Assembly: GCA_017477505.1 (NCBI GenBank)
Contig: JAFUVQ010000062.1
Location: 1-64,000 of the forward strand
Source: Eubacterium sp.
Lineage (GTDB): Bacteria; Bacillota; Clostridia; Lachnospirales; Lachnospiraceae
Length of the DNA stretch: 64,000 bases
Reading direction: 5' to 3'
The notes beneath the pieces were generated by a model, which searched no databases, was not told the origin of the DNA, and saw nothing but the letters and a program-made list of their open reading frames with translations. Below are positions 8,195 through 17,163 of this stretch, in pieces. Both the position numbers and the translations under genes were made by a program. Numbering within the stretch: the first letter of the stretch is position 1; every line of letters begins with the position of its first letter.

Positions 8195-9164
8195 GAGCCT
8201 CTTCACCAACCTCTCTGACGAATATCTCATGAAGTGAAAGCTCACTTAAGTCGAATTTGATAACATTTATACCTGCATCTATAAGACTCTTAAGAAGCGC
8301 GTTAGCATCACTGTCTCCCTTTACCTTGAGACGATACTCATATTCCTTCTCTGAAACAAGCTCTATACCGGCTTTTTCTATAAATTCCGTGATATCCTGT
8401 TCAACCTTAAGGTTAAGATTCACTCTTCCATATGACTTCTTTATCTCATTGAGGTTGCCGGTTACAACAGCCTTTGAACGGTGGAGAATAGTTATGTCTG
8501 TACAGAATTCTTCAACAACCTCCATCTGATGGCTGGACATGATGATATATTTTCCGGCTGCAATCTGCTCTCTAACTACTTCTTTAAGAATGTCAGTATT
8601 TACAGGATCCAGTCCTGAGAAAGGCTCATCCAGAACCAGAAGCTCAGGGTCGGAGATCATGGCAATAAGGAACTGTATCTTCTGCTGATTACCCTTTGAA
8701 AGCTGATCCGGACTCTGAAGCTTAGGCTTCTTCCTGAGCTTGGATGGGTCGATCCCCTGCTGTGCAGCCAAGAGTTCAGCTGCCTTTTCAGGATAGATAT
8801 ACTCTTCAACCTTAAGTCTTTCAGCCCAGTACTTGATTCTCTCATCTACAGTCTTTCTGTCTATGCCTCTGATCTCACCGAAGTATCTTATCTGATCCAC
8901 AAGCGGATACTTAGGATAGAGGCCTCTTTCTTCCGCAAGGTAACCTATGTTGCAGGTATCAAAATTAAGCGGACCATCATTCCAGGTTACAGTACCGGAA
9001 TCCTTCTCCAGCATTCCGAGTATCATTCTGATGGATGTGGTTTTTCCTGCTCCATTTGTTCCGAGCAGGGCATAAACTCCCGGACCCGGCATGGAGAAAC
9101 TGATATTATCTACAACTATCTTCTCCCCATATTTCTTAAACAGATTTTCAACTACAAGTGACAT
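8187..9164 (-). CDS. ABC transporter ATP-binding protein (NatA-like)
   Basis: 325 residues. Walker A is GTNGAGKTT (about 36-44), the signature region reads LSKGNQQKIQFL (the usual LSxGxxxK form for this family), Walker B is LLVLDEPFSGLDP, and the switch histidine is in SSHQMEVVEE. A C-terminal DUF4162-type regulatory domain follows and ends in SLHEIFV. It energises the two permeases downstream. Its RBS (AAAGGGG) lies in the 46 bases after the PIG-L gene, so those genes may be cotranscribed. Confidence 0.92.
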   Translation of the reverse strand: MSLVVENLFKKYGEKIVVDNISFSMPGPGVYALLGTNGAGKTTSIRMILGMLEKDSGTVTWNDGPLNFDTCNIGYLAEERGLYPKYPLVDQIRYFGEIRGIDRKTVDERIKYWAERLKVEEYIYPEKAAELLAAQQGIDPSKLRKKPKLQSPDQLSKGNQQKIQFLIAMISDPELLVLDEPFSGLDPVNTDILKEVVREQIAAGKYIIMSSHQMEVVEEFCTDITILHRSKAVVTGNLNEIKKSYGRVNLNLKVEQDITEFIEKAGIELVSEKEYEYRLKVKGDSDANALLKSLIDAGINVIKFDLSELSLHEIFVREVGEEAHE

Positions 9165-9210
9165 CTTATATTACCCCTTTCCCTCAATATCAAAGAAACG
9201 TTTAAATACT

Positions 9211-11088
9211 TTATTCATCTCTGCCTTCAGGTCTTCTCTTTCCTTCAGGTCTTCTTGCGCCCTCAGGTCTTCTTGTCCCTTCAGGTCGTCTTGTACCCTC
9301 AGATCTTCTCGCTCCTTCAGGTCTTCTTGCGCCCTCAGGTCTTCTTGCTCCTTCAGGTCTTCTTGCACCCTCAGGTCTTCTTGCTCCTTCAGGTCTTCTT
9401 GCTCCCTCAGGTCTTCTCGCCCCTTCAGGTCTTCTTGCTCCCTCAGGTCTTCTTGCTCCCTCAGGTCTTCTTGCACCCTCAGGTCTTCTCGCTCCTTCAG
9501 GTCGTCTTGCGCCTTCTGGTCGTCTTGCGCCTTCTGGTCTTCTCACACCTTCAGGTCTTCTCGTTCCTTCAGGTCTTCTCGTTCCTTCAGGTCGTCTTGC
9601 GCCTTCTGGTCTTCTTGCGCCTTGCTGAGCCTCACGCCTCCTCTGCTGACGGCGGCGTTTCTTTCTCTCTTCCTCCATCTTATGACGGATTACAACCAGG
9701 GATGTTATAGCTATGATAACCAGCAGTATGATTATCACCAGTATAAAAATCATCCCTTTTCCGGTCTTATTCTCACCATTTTCATCTTTAGTTTTTCTTT
9801 TAAATGGATTCTTGGCAGCCTTCTCTTCCTCAGCCCGCCTCTGGGCATCCTGCTCCGAAGCTATACGTGCAGCTTCCTCCGCTGCCTTTCTTTCTTCCTC
9901 AAGCTTTTCCTGCTCTATACGATCCTGTTCTGCATAAGAAACGATATTTTCCATCATATCATTTCCCGTATCATTACCTACTGTTGTTCTGTACATTCCG
10001 AAGTCCGCACAGCTATATTCATATTCATCCGATACATAGAACCAGCACCACTGTTGGGATACATGCTTCTTATATGCATCTGCCGCAACTTCAAGTGCCG
10101 TACGTCCGCCAAAATCATCAAGAGGTTTTCTAAGATCCATCCTTATCTTGTTCTCGCCCCACAGATGAAGATAAGTCTTTGGAACATCCCATGTTCCAAA
10201 GGCATTTGCAGAAGTCGGGAAATAATCATCTTTCATGGAATTATCAACCGCATCCATAACGGAATGTGCCAGAAGCTCATGGCCGCCATGTCCGTATTCT
10301 CCCTTTAAATCCTGGGTTACGACAACCTGCGGTTTAAAACGTCTTATCTGCTCAGTCACATAGGACTTGACCTCATCCTCATTATATACCGTAAGAGCAG
10401 CCTCGTAGCTCGTGGCATACAGGTCCGGAAGAGTAGAATTGACAGGGTAATTTCTGACACCTGCCTCCCAGATACCGTCCAGTTTCTCATGTTCTCTTAC
10501 TATATTGTCAATCCAGTAAGTGGTCATATATGCCACTTCCACATTCAGCTTTTCAACTCCGGCATACTGAACAAGAACTCCTCCGAGAAACAATATCTCA
10601 TCATCCGAATGAGTTGAAAAAACAAGTATGTCAGCCTTTTCGCAGGGAGGTTCCCATCGCTGTACATCACGGGGAAGGTCACCTGTACCGTATGCGAAAA
10701 TATCACACATACTCATATCATTTTTAATTCTTATTGTACATTCGGAAGTCCCCTCGGGAAGCTCTACATATTCATGAAGAAATCCGCTCCTGCCATAGGT
10801 AGTTTCATTGTCTCCCACTACAAGAACCCATTCAGACGGAACAGTCTTCCATTTGATATAAAGTCCCTGCATAGGCTGCTGCGCGGTAACCTTTATCTCC
10901 TCTCCTCCGGTAAGTGCAACTGTACTTGCCGTTGAGTTATCCTTAAGATAATCCAAAGCCTGTCCGTTCGAGCTTGAGATAGAGATATCAAGCTGGGAAG
11001 CCTCCTCTGCATGCACCTGAATCGGGAATATCAGCACCATGATAATTATGCCGGTCAATGTAAATAGTTTCATAAAAATGCTTTTCAT
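9211..11088 (-). CDS. Membrane-anchored PIG-L family deacetylase with a hexapeptide-repeat tail
   Basis: 625 residues. A signal peptide (about 1-27) is followed by a beta-rich segment and a PIG-L (LmbE-like) zinc deacetylase domain with the metal motif THSDDE (about residue 155) and a second histidine cluster, GHGGHELLAHS. PIG-L enzymes remove N-acetyl groups from sugars or sugar conjugates; here the domain should face outside the membrane. An alanine/glutamate-rich coil leads to a single transmembrane helix (about 445-467), then a very basic cytoplasmic stretch. The last 135 residues are 22 copies of a six-residue RRPEGA-type repeat. The tail carries about two arginines and one glutamate per unit, so it is strongly cationic and may bind nucleic acid or anionic partners (inference). 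Confidence 0.85.
   Translation of the reverse strand: MKSIFMKLFTLTGIIIMVLIFPIQVHAEEASQLDISISSSNGQALDYLKDNSTASTVALTGGEEIKVTAQQPMQGLYIKWKTVPSEWVLVVGDNETTYGRSGFLHEYVELPEGTSECTIRIKNDMSMCDIFAYGTGDLPRDVQRWEPPCEKADILVFSTHSDDEILFLGGVLVQYAGVEKLNVEVAYMTTYWIDNIVREHEKLDGIWEAGVRNYPVNSTLPDLYATSYEAALTVYNEDEVKSYVTEQIRRFKPQVVVTQDLKGEYGHGGHELLAHSVMDAVDNSMKDDYFPTSANAFGTWDVPKTYLHLWGENKIRMDLRKPLDDFGGRTALEVAADAYKKHVSQQWCWFYVSDEYEYSCADFGMYRTTVGNDTGNDMMENIVSYAEQDRIEQEKLEEERKAAEEAARIASEQDAQRRAEEEKAAKNPFKRKTKDENGENKTGKGMIFILVIIILLVIIAITSLVVIRHKMEEERKKRRRQQRRREAQQGARRPEGARRPEGTRRPEGTRRPEGVRRPEGARRPEGARRPEGARRPEGARRPEGARRPEGARRPEGARRPEGARRPEGARRPEGARRPEGARRPEGARRPEGARRSEGTRRPEGTRRPEGARRPEGKRRPEGRDE
9226..9621 (-). repeat. 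18-bp tandem repeat, 22 units, inside the PIG-L gene
   Basis: The proline codon recurs exactly every 18 bases from 9229 to 9607 (22 copies; the one at 9301 is serine). Each unit encodes (A/T/V/K)RRPEG. Units differ at a few third and first codon positions, so the array is not freshly expanded. Several other reading frames stay open through the array because no unit contains a stop in them. Because the unit length is divisible by three, copy number can change without shifting frame. Confidence 0.95.
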
Positions 11089-11151
11089 TTTTACTTTGTT
11101 GTCCTTTCTGAAATAAGATACAACATATTTCGTCTTCTGTTACACAATTCA

Positions 11152-11183
11152 GGTGGTAGTCCCCATTTCTGAAGACTACCACC
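11152..11183 (-). terminator. Hairpin after the GGDEF/EAL gene (possible terminator)
   Basis: A perfect 10-bp inverted repeat (11152-11161 with 11174-11183) lies 28 bases past the stop at 11211. It has no good T-tract, so termination efficiency is uncertain. Confidence 0.45.
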
Positions 11184-11210
11184 CCATAAATAGTATTCGA
11201 TAAATACTTA

Positions 11211-14201
11211 TCATATCAGATTCTTTCTTACCTGTGAATCTATATTATTAATTCCTATTATAATTTTAGAACCATCCGGTTCATCCACCAGGACCGCTCT
11301 CAGGCTCACATATGTTGGTTTATCCTTTATCATGAGACGATAATTCAGTATATATACACCATTTTCTTTAATAGTATTAAGAATCTTCTCCTTAGAAAAC
11401 CTCGACAGGAACAGAGGATGATCCTCACGGATAATATACTTCATTCCATATGTAAGGGCCTTTTTAAAGAAATCATCTCCTTCTTTGGAGAGATCGATGC
11501 CGATATTGTCCGCATCCACACCATATAACGAATAATGCTCCGTATCAGGGTCAACAGTATAAATACAGAGATAATCACCCGCAAGCGCGGAAATACGCGC
11601 ATATGCAACCTGTTCCTCACGCATACGCTCAATAGTTTCTCTTTGGCGAACTATCATGTCAATATTCTTTACACCGACTATGATATGCTCCGGATCATCC
11701 GTCATTCTGACTATCGTCATACTTGCATAGAAAAAGCTTCCATCACTTCTTTTAAGCCTGTATGACCTTGTAAATGAACCATTTTTCTCAATAGCACTGA
11801 GTACATTCTCTCTGGTAAATACGTTTATGAATCCATCTCTTTCATCTTCATGAATTACTCTCTTGGCATCCCTTCGCCCGGCTTCAAAGAAGCGAACCCC
11901 GTGTCTTTCAACCGAAAGAGATTTGTTCTTTGGATTCGGCCGGTATTCCACAAATTCTTCAGTCTTCAGATTCACATAATAGAGAGTTATATAATCAGCT
12001 GAAAGACTGTTGGCAACGTCTGCATATGTAACTCCCCTTCCGGTATCATTTATTACAGCGAGAACTACAACAAGAATAGCAGAATATCCTGTAACTGGAT
12101 TGACAGAGACTCTTCTTATAAATGCATGTATTGTGGAATCTGCCCCTATTCTTTCATCTATAAAATGCTTTTCTCCATCAATACAGCACTGCCTAATGGC
12201 TTTAGCAAAGGAAGCATCCGGTCCGCCTTCAAATCTGCTATATGGAATTTGAGCTTCGTTAACAAATGTTCCGAAAGAATTTTCTAAAAACTTTCGATAG
12301 CTTCGGTTACTTCTTGAAACAATCAACGACTCTTCATTTGCTTCAAAAACAGCCATAGGGAGAGTATTGAAATATCTGTCCAGCGCTCCTTCTTCCTCAT
12401 CGGATATAGCAGCCAGGTCATAAAGATTAATACGTCCGATGGACTCGAAATACTCTGACTCATCAGGGTTCTCAAAACCTATCTGCTGATTCCTGTCATA
12501 TCTGGCGAATACCTCTTCTACAGGTATAGGCTTACAGTAATAGAATCCCTGCAGCTTTGTACAACCTACTTCCTTGAGGAACTCAAGCTGATCAGGTCTT
12601 TCAACGCCCTCAGCTATGGTTTCTATTCCAAGCCCTATAGCCATCTTCATGAGTTCGGTAATTATAACCCTGCTCTTCTCATCATTATTGAACTGCTTCA
12701 TAAAACGCATATCCAGCTTGATAGTATCAAAGTGTATACTCTGAAGTACATCCAGGGAGGAATATCCGCTTCCGAAGTCATCCATCCATACCTTAAATCC
12801 AAGAGCCTGGAATTTACAGATCTGTTCTTTTATAAAATCAAAATCCGAACCAACTACACTTTCCGTAATCTCAATAGATATCAGGCTTCTATCAACGCCG
12901 GCCGCATCAACTCTTTTGCGGATTTCTTCAACCATGTCACAGACATCAAAATCCGTTCTGGAAAGATTTATGGAAGTTGGAACTATATAAAGATTCTTTT
13001 CCTTCTGTTTCTCAATCTTTTTAAGAGTACAGTCAAGGATGTGAAGATCAACCTTATAGATAAGCTTTGAATCTTCAAGTATAGGAATAAAATCTGCCGG
13101 TGATAATAATCCGAGTTTAGGATCTATCCATCTGGCCAGAGCTTCCTCGTCGCTGACTCTTCCGTTAGCTGCTCTTATAATAGGCTGATAATATGGACGA
13201 ATCCAGCCTTCTTCCACAGCTTTATCAATATTATCAAGTATATACTGACGCTTAGTTTCATACTCAAGCATCGAATCATCAAAATAAGTGTAACTGGACT
13301 TCTTGACAACCTTCCCCTTGTTGCTGGCATATCTTGCTCTGTCGCAGGCAACACTTGTCTCAACAACCTCGCCGTTATAATCAAAGATTCCGACCCTTAT
13401 GGCAATATTTCTGCTACCTTCGGACTCATCAACCTCCATAAATAAAGTTGACAATAATTCCCCAATATTGTCTTTTGTATAAAAGAATGCAAAATCATCC
13501 TGACCGATACGGCAGCAGTTTTCATTTCCGAAATGCTTAGCAAGAAGTCCGCCAATGCTTCTGATGAGCTTATCTCCTTCAGCAAAACCAAACTTTTTGT
13601 TAAAGTATCTCATACCGTTTATATTCACATAACCGATCAAAAAATGCTGATTCGAAGCCGGTTGCCTATCTCTTTCAGCCTTAACAATCTCAAAGAAATA
13701 AGCCATATTAGGGAGTCCGGTTAGATAGTCATAATTTATCTTTCGTCGAAGGCTCTCCTCATATAGCGAAATACTGAAATCTCTTAAAATGGCCTTGTCA
13801 TCAAGTATATCATCCCCTATATATGCACCTTCATCTGCATACCATACCTCAGCAAGCCTGATTCCTTCAGCAGGATATATATGCTTTCCATATGCATGAA
13901 TCACCCTGTATTCGCCATTCCTCCTGGTACGGTAAATGACATTATACTCCCCGCCCTCAGTGGCAAATCTGAGCGCTGCATCGGCGATTCTTGCAACATC
14001 GTCCGGATGAGTATCCCTGTACATATCATTATCCATAAGGAAATAAGCCTCTTCCCGGTTTTCATAACCAAAAACATCTAAAAACCCTTGTGTAAGCGCA
14101 ATGGTCACGACCCTCTGATCAACAAACTGATAGACGGCAAACTGGAATGTACTTTTTTCTATATGCCTAAATTCTTCTTCACTGAATGTGTATCTCTTCA
14201 T
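11211..14201 (-). CDS. PAS / degenerate GGDEF / EAL signalling protein
   Basis: 996 residues, no membrane helix. An N-terminal PAS-like domain (about 1-125) precedes a GGDEF domain (about 150-310) whose signature reads GQDDF near residue 232, so cyclase activity is doubtful. An EAL phosphodiesterase domain (about 325-575) looks intact: YYQPI, EEALARW, SINLSRTDF, ITESVV, DDFGSGYSS, IKLDMRFM, AEGVE and LQGFYYCKPIP. The remaining 400 residues are PAS-like sensor modules, including RLKRSDGSFFYASMTIVRM. The likely role is cyclic-di-GMP hydrolysis, with the dead GGDEF domain perhaps binding GTP as an effector (inference). Confidence 0.88.
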   Translation of the reverse strand: MKRYTFSEEEFRHIEKSTFQFAVYQFVDQRVVTIALTQGFLDVFGYENREEAYFLMDNDMYRDTHPDDVARIADAALRFATEGGEYNVIYRTRRNGEYRVIHAYGKHIYPAEGIRLAEVWYADEGAYIGDDILDDKAILRDFSISLYEESLRRKINYDYLTGLPNMAYFFEIVKAERDRQPASNQHFLIGYVNINGMRYFNKKFGFAEGDKLIRSIGGLLAKHFGNENCCRIGQDDFAFFYTKDNIGELLSTLFMEVDESEGSRNIAIRVGIFDYNGEVVETSVACDRARYASNKGKVVKKSSYTYFDDSMLEYETKRQYILDNIDKAVEEGWIRPYYQPIIRAANGRVSDEEALARWIDPKLGLLSPADFIPILEDSKLIYKVDLHILDCTLKKIEKQKEKNLYIVPTSINLSRTDFDVCDMVEEIRKRVDAAGVDRSLISIEITESVVGSDFDFIKEQICKFQALGFKVWMDDFGSGYSSLDVLQSIHFDTIKLDMRFMKQFNNDEKSRVIITELMKMAIGLGIETIAEGVERPDQLEFLKEVGCTKLQGFYYCKPIPVEEVFARYDRNQQIGFENPDESEYFESIGRINLYDLAAISDEEEGALDRYFNTLPMAVFEANEESLIVSRSNRSYRKFLENSFGTFVNEAQIPYSRFEGGPDASFAKAIRQCCIDGEKHFIDERIGADSTIHAFIRRVSVNPVTGYSAILVVVLAVINDTGRGVTYADVANSLSADYITLYYVNLKTEEFVEYRPNPKNKSLSVERHGVRFFEAGRRDAKRVIHEDERDGFINVFTRENVLSAIEKNGSFTRSYRLKRSDGSFFYASMTIVRMTDDPEHIIVGVKNIDMIVRQRETIERMREEQVAYARISALAGDYLCIYTVDPDTEHYSLYGVDADNIGIDLSKEGDDFFKKALTYGMKYIIREDHPLFLSRFSKEKILNTIKENGVYILNYRLMIKDKPTYVSLRAVLVDEPDGSKIIIGINNIDSQVRKNLI

Positions 14202-14311
14202 AAATACCCCCCGGAAGGTATAGACATTCGAATAGAATGGATAAACTATATCATTCTGATTCTACTATACAATCCGGGTTTAAACAAGTAAAAATGCACC
14301 TATCAAGGCAT

Positions 14312-15328
14312 TTAGGTCAATACATTTTTCTTCTCATTTTTAAGAAAAGCCGCAAAATTCTCTGCTACTACATCTATAAGTCTTGTCCTGGCTTCCATGC
14401 TTGCCCATGCCATATGAGGTGTGATGCATATATTCGGTGCCGCAAGAAGCGGATTATCCGATATCATAGGTTCTGTTCTTACTACATCGACTGCAGCAGC
14501 TCCGACCTTCCCGCTTATCAGGGCATCTGCCAGATCCTGCTCGGCCACAAGACCGCCTCTGGATACATTTACAATGATCACCCCGTCCTTCATCTTATCA
14601 ATGTTATCCTTTCTGATAAGATTCTCCGTCTCCTGAGTCATAGGGCAATGAAGAGAAATGATATCCGACTTTTCGAAGAGTTCATCTATTCCGACAAAGC
14701 TTATACTGCCTCTATCCGGAGTTGCCCCATCGGAAGTGCCATTCACAGAACCATAACCTGAGGCAGACAGATAGTCATTATACTTCTCCGGATGGGCTGT
14801 ATGAACAAGTACATTCATCCTGAAGGCAAGAGCCACCTCCGCTACTCTTCTTCCTATGTTACCAAAACCAACGATACCTATGGTCTTTCCGGCCAGTTCC
14901 ATCACAGGACTCACCCAGTAACAGAAGGTATCACTTTTGACCCAATCCCCTTTCTTAACGCTTTCGTCATGCTCTCTTATATGGCAGGCCGACTCCAGTA
15001 TAAAGCCCCAGGCAAGCTGAGCCACCGACTCAGTACTGTAAGCCGGTACATTTGTCACTGTGACACCATGTCTCTTTGCAGCTTCAATATCAATAACGTT
15101 ATAACCCGTTGCGCATACTCCAAGGTATTTAAGATTCGGAAGCTTTGCAAATGTATCTTCATCAAATACTATCTTATTTGAGAAAACAACCTCCGCATCA
15201 CCGATATGCTCGAACTTGTCATCTTCCGTTGTATTCCTATAAATCTTAAGTTCACAGAGCTCCTCTATTGGCTTGAGGGACAGATCTCCCCTGTTGACTG
15301 CTCCGTCTTCAAGATAAACCGCTTTCAT
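14312..15328 (-). CDS. D-2-hydroxyacid dehydrogenase (hydroxypyruvate reductase-like)
   Basis: 338 residues. NAD-binding motif GFGNIGRRVAEVA (about 151-163). The catalytic arginine is in NVSRGGLV, the glutamate in VRTEP and the histidine in ITPHMAWAS. This is the D-isomer-specific 2-hydroxyacid dehydrogenase family, which reduces 2-keto acids such as hydroxypyruvate or glyoxylate. A glycine/serine-rich insert (YLSASGYGSVNGTSDGAT, about 185-205) lengthens it slightly. It lies 25 bases downstream of the flavin reductase gene and is probably in the same transcript. Confidence 0.88.
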   Translation of the reverse strand: MKAVYLEDGAVNRGDLSLKPIEELCELKIYRNTTEDDKFEHIGDAEVVFSNKIVFDEDTFAKLPNLKYLGVCATGYNVIDIEAAKRHGVTVTNVPAYSTESVAQLAWGFILESACHIREHDESVKKGDWVKSDTFCYWVSPVMELAGKTIGIVGFGNIGRRVAEVALAFRMNVLVHTAHPEKYNDYLSASGYGSVNGTSDGATPDRGSISFVGIDELFEKSDIISLHCPMTQETENLIRKDNIDKMKDGVIIVNVSRGGLVAEQDLADALISGKVGAAAVDVVRTEPMISDNPLLAAPNICITPHMAWASMEARTRLIDVVAENFAAFLKNEKKNVLT

Positions 15329-15353
15329 ACTATATCCTTTCGAATTTTAAATA

Positions 15354-15917
15354 TTATTTCTTCTTTACTGAGTAACCGAATTTTCCCAGTTTCTTTCCAA
15401 GAACAAAATACTCCCCGTGAGAATAAGCCATAAGACTGGCAGCTCCAAGATCAAATCTACCCCTCTCATCCATATACTTATCGTTAACAGTAACTCCGAC
15501 AACAGTTGCGATGAACATATGATGGGAACCCAGCTTCTCTATCCTGTCTACCTTACAGTAAATATTGACAGGACTTTCTTCTATGGCGGGAGCTTCCATG
15601 AATTCAGATTTATATTCTGTCAGTTTCATTTCTTTGAATTTGTCCACATCACGTCCCGACTTAACACCGCACCAGTCACAGGCGCGTGTCAGTTCCGTGC
15701 TTACAAGATTTACCACAAATTCACCGGTTTCTTTGATAATATCATATGAATATCTTTCAGGCCTGATAGAAACCGAAAGCATTGCGGGATCGGAACATAT
15801 TGTTCCCGCCCATGCAACTGTTATTATATTTGCCTTTTCTCCCGGCCTCTTGCAGCTCACCATTACCGCCGGTACGGGATATAACATATTACCCGGTTTC
15901 CATATTGCTTTACCCAT
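15354..15917 (-). CDS. Flavin reductase family protein (FMN-binding split barrel)
   Basis: 187 residues of the flavin reductase-like/FMN split-barrel fold. It has a P-x-P-A-V-M-V-S start segment, TVAWAGTICSDPAMLSVSI for FMN binding, and EFVVNLVS followed by CDWCGVKSGRDVDKF. Clostridial members of this type bind FMN and reduce flavin or act as small NAD(P)H-dependent reductases. The gene starts a two-gene unit with the hydroxyacid dehydrogenase. Confidence 0.88.
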   Translation of the reverse strand: MGKAIWKPGNMLYPVPAVMVSCKRPGEKANIITVAWAGTICSDPAMLSVSIRPERYSYDIIKETGEFVVNLVSTELTRACDWCGVKSGRDVDKFKEMKLTEYKSEFMEAPAIEESPVNIYCKVDRIEKLGSHHMFIATVVGVTVNDKYMDERGRFDLGAASLMAYSHGEYFVLGKKLGKFGYSVKKK

Positions 15918-16042
15918 ATTATTTATTATGCCTCCTACTATATTCTTTTATTACAGAGTTCATAAACTCAATTTAATTAAGCATGTCGCGCGAGCGCGCT
16001 ATGAACACTATAATAATCTTAATATAAGCCAAAATCAATCTT

Positions 16043-16094
16043 AAAAGAGGCATCGCGATTCTCTCACTACTGAGAATATCACAATACCTCTTTT
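16043..16094 (-). terminator. Probable terminator after the RsbW-like gene
   Basis: AAAAGAGG (16043-16050) pairs with CCTCTTTT (16087-16094). An inner stem, GATTCTC with GAGAATATC, makes a long bulged hairpin. It sits about 40 bases beyond the stop codon at 16132. Confidence 0.55.
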
Positions 16095-16131
16095 CATTCA
16101 TATTAATTTAAATCAGGCCACTGCCAATGTT

Positions 16132-16740
16132 TTATTTGAAATTCTTACAGATGACTATCTCAACATTAGATCCCTTAACACTGACTTTAACATCATCCGC
16201 AATGCTTGCAACTATTGATTTCTCAAGCTCGTCCCAGGCTGCATCAGTCTCGTCCCCCTCACCGAGAGACTCTTTATAATTCTGAAGTGACCATCTGTAG
16301 GCATTTACACTCTGCTGGTAGGTATCGATATCACCCATCGTCATAAATCCAAGGTTGCCGCTTATAGCATCACTATATGCATCATCATATGGCAGCATCA
16401 TAGCTGCTATACCCTCAAGCAATTTCCCCATAAAGCCAAGCTGCGCCGAGTTCTTTCCGCTTGAAGAAACCCCAAGGAGCTGCTCACGGATTTCTCTGGT
16501 CATTCTAATCTCAAATTTAAGATGAAGCGTATATGACTTTCCATCCTGCTTTATCCAGAAATCAGACATGATCTGTCCGGCAATACCTCTGGTCATTCCA
16601 ATAAGTTCCTCAGTCAGAAGTCTGAGTCTTATACCTTCTTTATGACTGAGGCCACCGAATTCAGCCGCCATCTCTGTAATACCTATAGCCTGCTGAACCC
16701 CTTTTGCCTGATTATCAATCTTAATAACATCAGTAACCAT
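16132..16740 (-). CDS. RsbW-like partner of the STAS protein (divergent)
   Basis: 202 residues, soluble. It begins 8 bases after the STAS anti-sigma antagonist gene and so occupies the usual anti-sigma kinase slot. LRLLTEELIGMTRGIAGQI (about 38-56) is where a GHKL N-box would lie, but the conserved asparagine is absent and no DxGxG motif is visible. It may be a highly divergent or inactive RsbW-type switch protein. Placement in the pathway comes from gene order; the fold is inferred. Confidence 0.5.
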   Translation of the reverse strand: MVTDVIKIDNQAKGVQQAIGITEMAAEFGGLSHKEGIRLRLLTEELIGMTRGIAGQIMSDFWIKQDGKSYTLHLKFEIRMTREIREQLLGVSSSGKNSAQLGFMGKLLEGIAAMMLPYDDAYSDAISGNLGFMTMGDIDTYQQSVNAYRWSLQNYKESLGEGDETDAAWDELEKSIVASIADDVKVSVKGSNVEIVICKNFK

Positions 16741-16748
16741 ATTTCCCC

Positions 16749-17054
16749 CTAGGCTCTAGTTTCCACATTAAGGATATCTATAAATCCGGTAACTTCAAAA
16801 ATCTCCATCACCATCTCATTTGCATCAACTATCTTCATAGTACCCTGCTTGTTCATGATTTTTTGAGCAGCCAGCAGAGTTCTGAGTCCCGATGATGAGA
16901 TATACTCCAGCTTATCAAGATCAAATATAAGCTCTGTAACTCCGTCAAGAGATTCCTTAATAACAACATCAAGGTCCGGTGAAGTCACTGTATCCAGACG
17001 ACCTTCAAGTAATATTTCAAGCGTGCTTCCATTTCTATTTTTAGCAATGTTCAT
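16749..17054 (-). CDS. STAS-domain anti-sigma factor antagonist (RsbV/SpoIIAA-like)
   Basis: 101 residues, a single STAS domain of typical length. EGRLDTVTSPDLD (about 17-29) and LEYISSSGLRTLL (about 48-60) are diagnostic. The serine cluster in ISSSGLR holds the phosphorylation site that partner-switch kinases modify and SpoIIE/RsbU phosphatases reverse. The phosphatase gene upstream and the RsbW-like gene downstream complete a partner-switching set. The RBS is GGAG-type. Confidence 0.92.
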   Translation of the reverse strand: MNIAKNRNGSTLEILLEGRLDTVTSPDLDVVIKESLDGVTELIFDLDKLEYISSSGLRTLLAAQKIMNKQGTMKIVDANEMVMEIFEVTGFIDILNVETRA

Positions 17055-17163
17055 TTCGGCTCCTTTCGAACTGCCAATCCAATTAATTCATAATGCAATA
17101 TTATAACAAATTAAATGTATTTTGAACAGTAAAATTCCCGTGAAGAATGATATTAATTCAAAC

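Noticed and set aside
9226-9621. CRISPR-like array
   Set aside because: The units are contiguous 18-mers without unique spacers, in frame with a protein gene; no cas genes nearby.
9091-10308. Plus-strand open frames through the PIG-L repeat
   Set aside because: They exist only because the repeat lacks stops in several frames; no RBS or family match, and the opposite-strand gene has clear domains.
15986-16000. GCGCG/CGCGC palindrome as a regulatory site
   Set aside because: Very short with a 2-base loop and no clear link to a gene start; may be chance or a fragment of a palindromic repeat.
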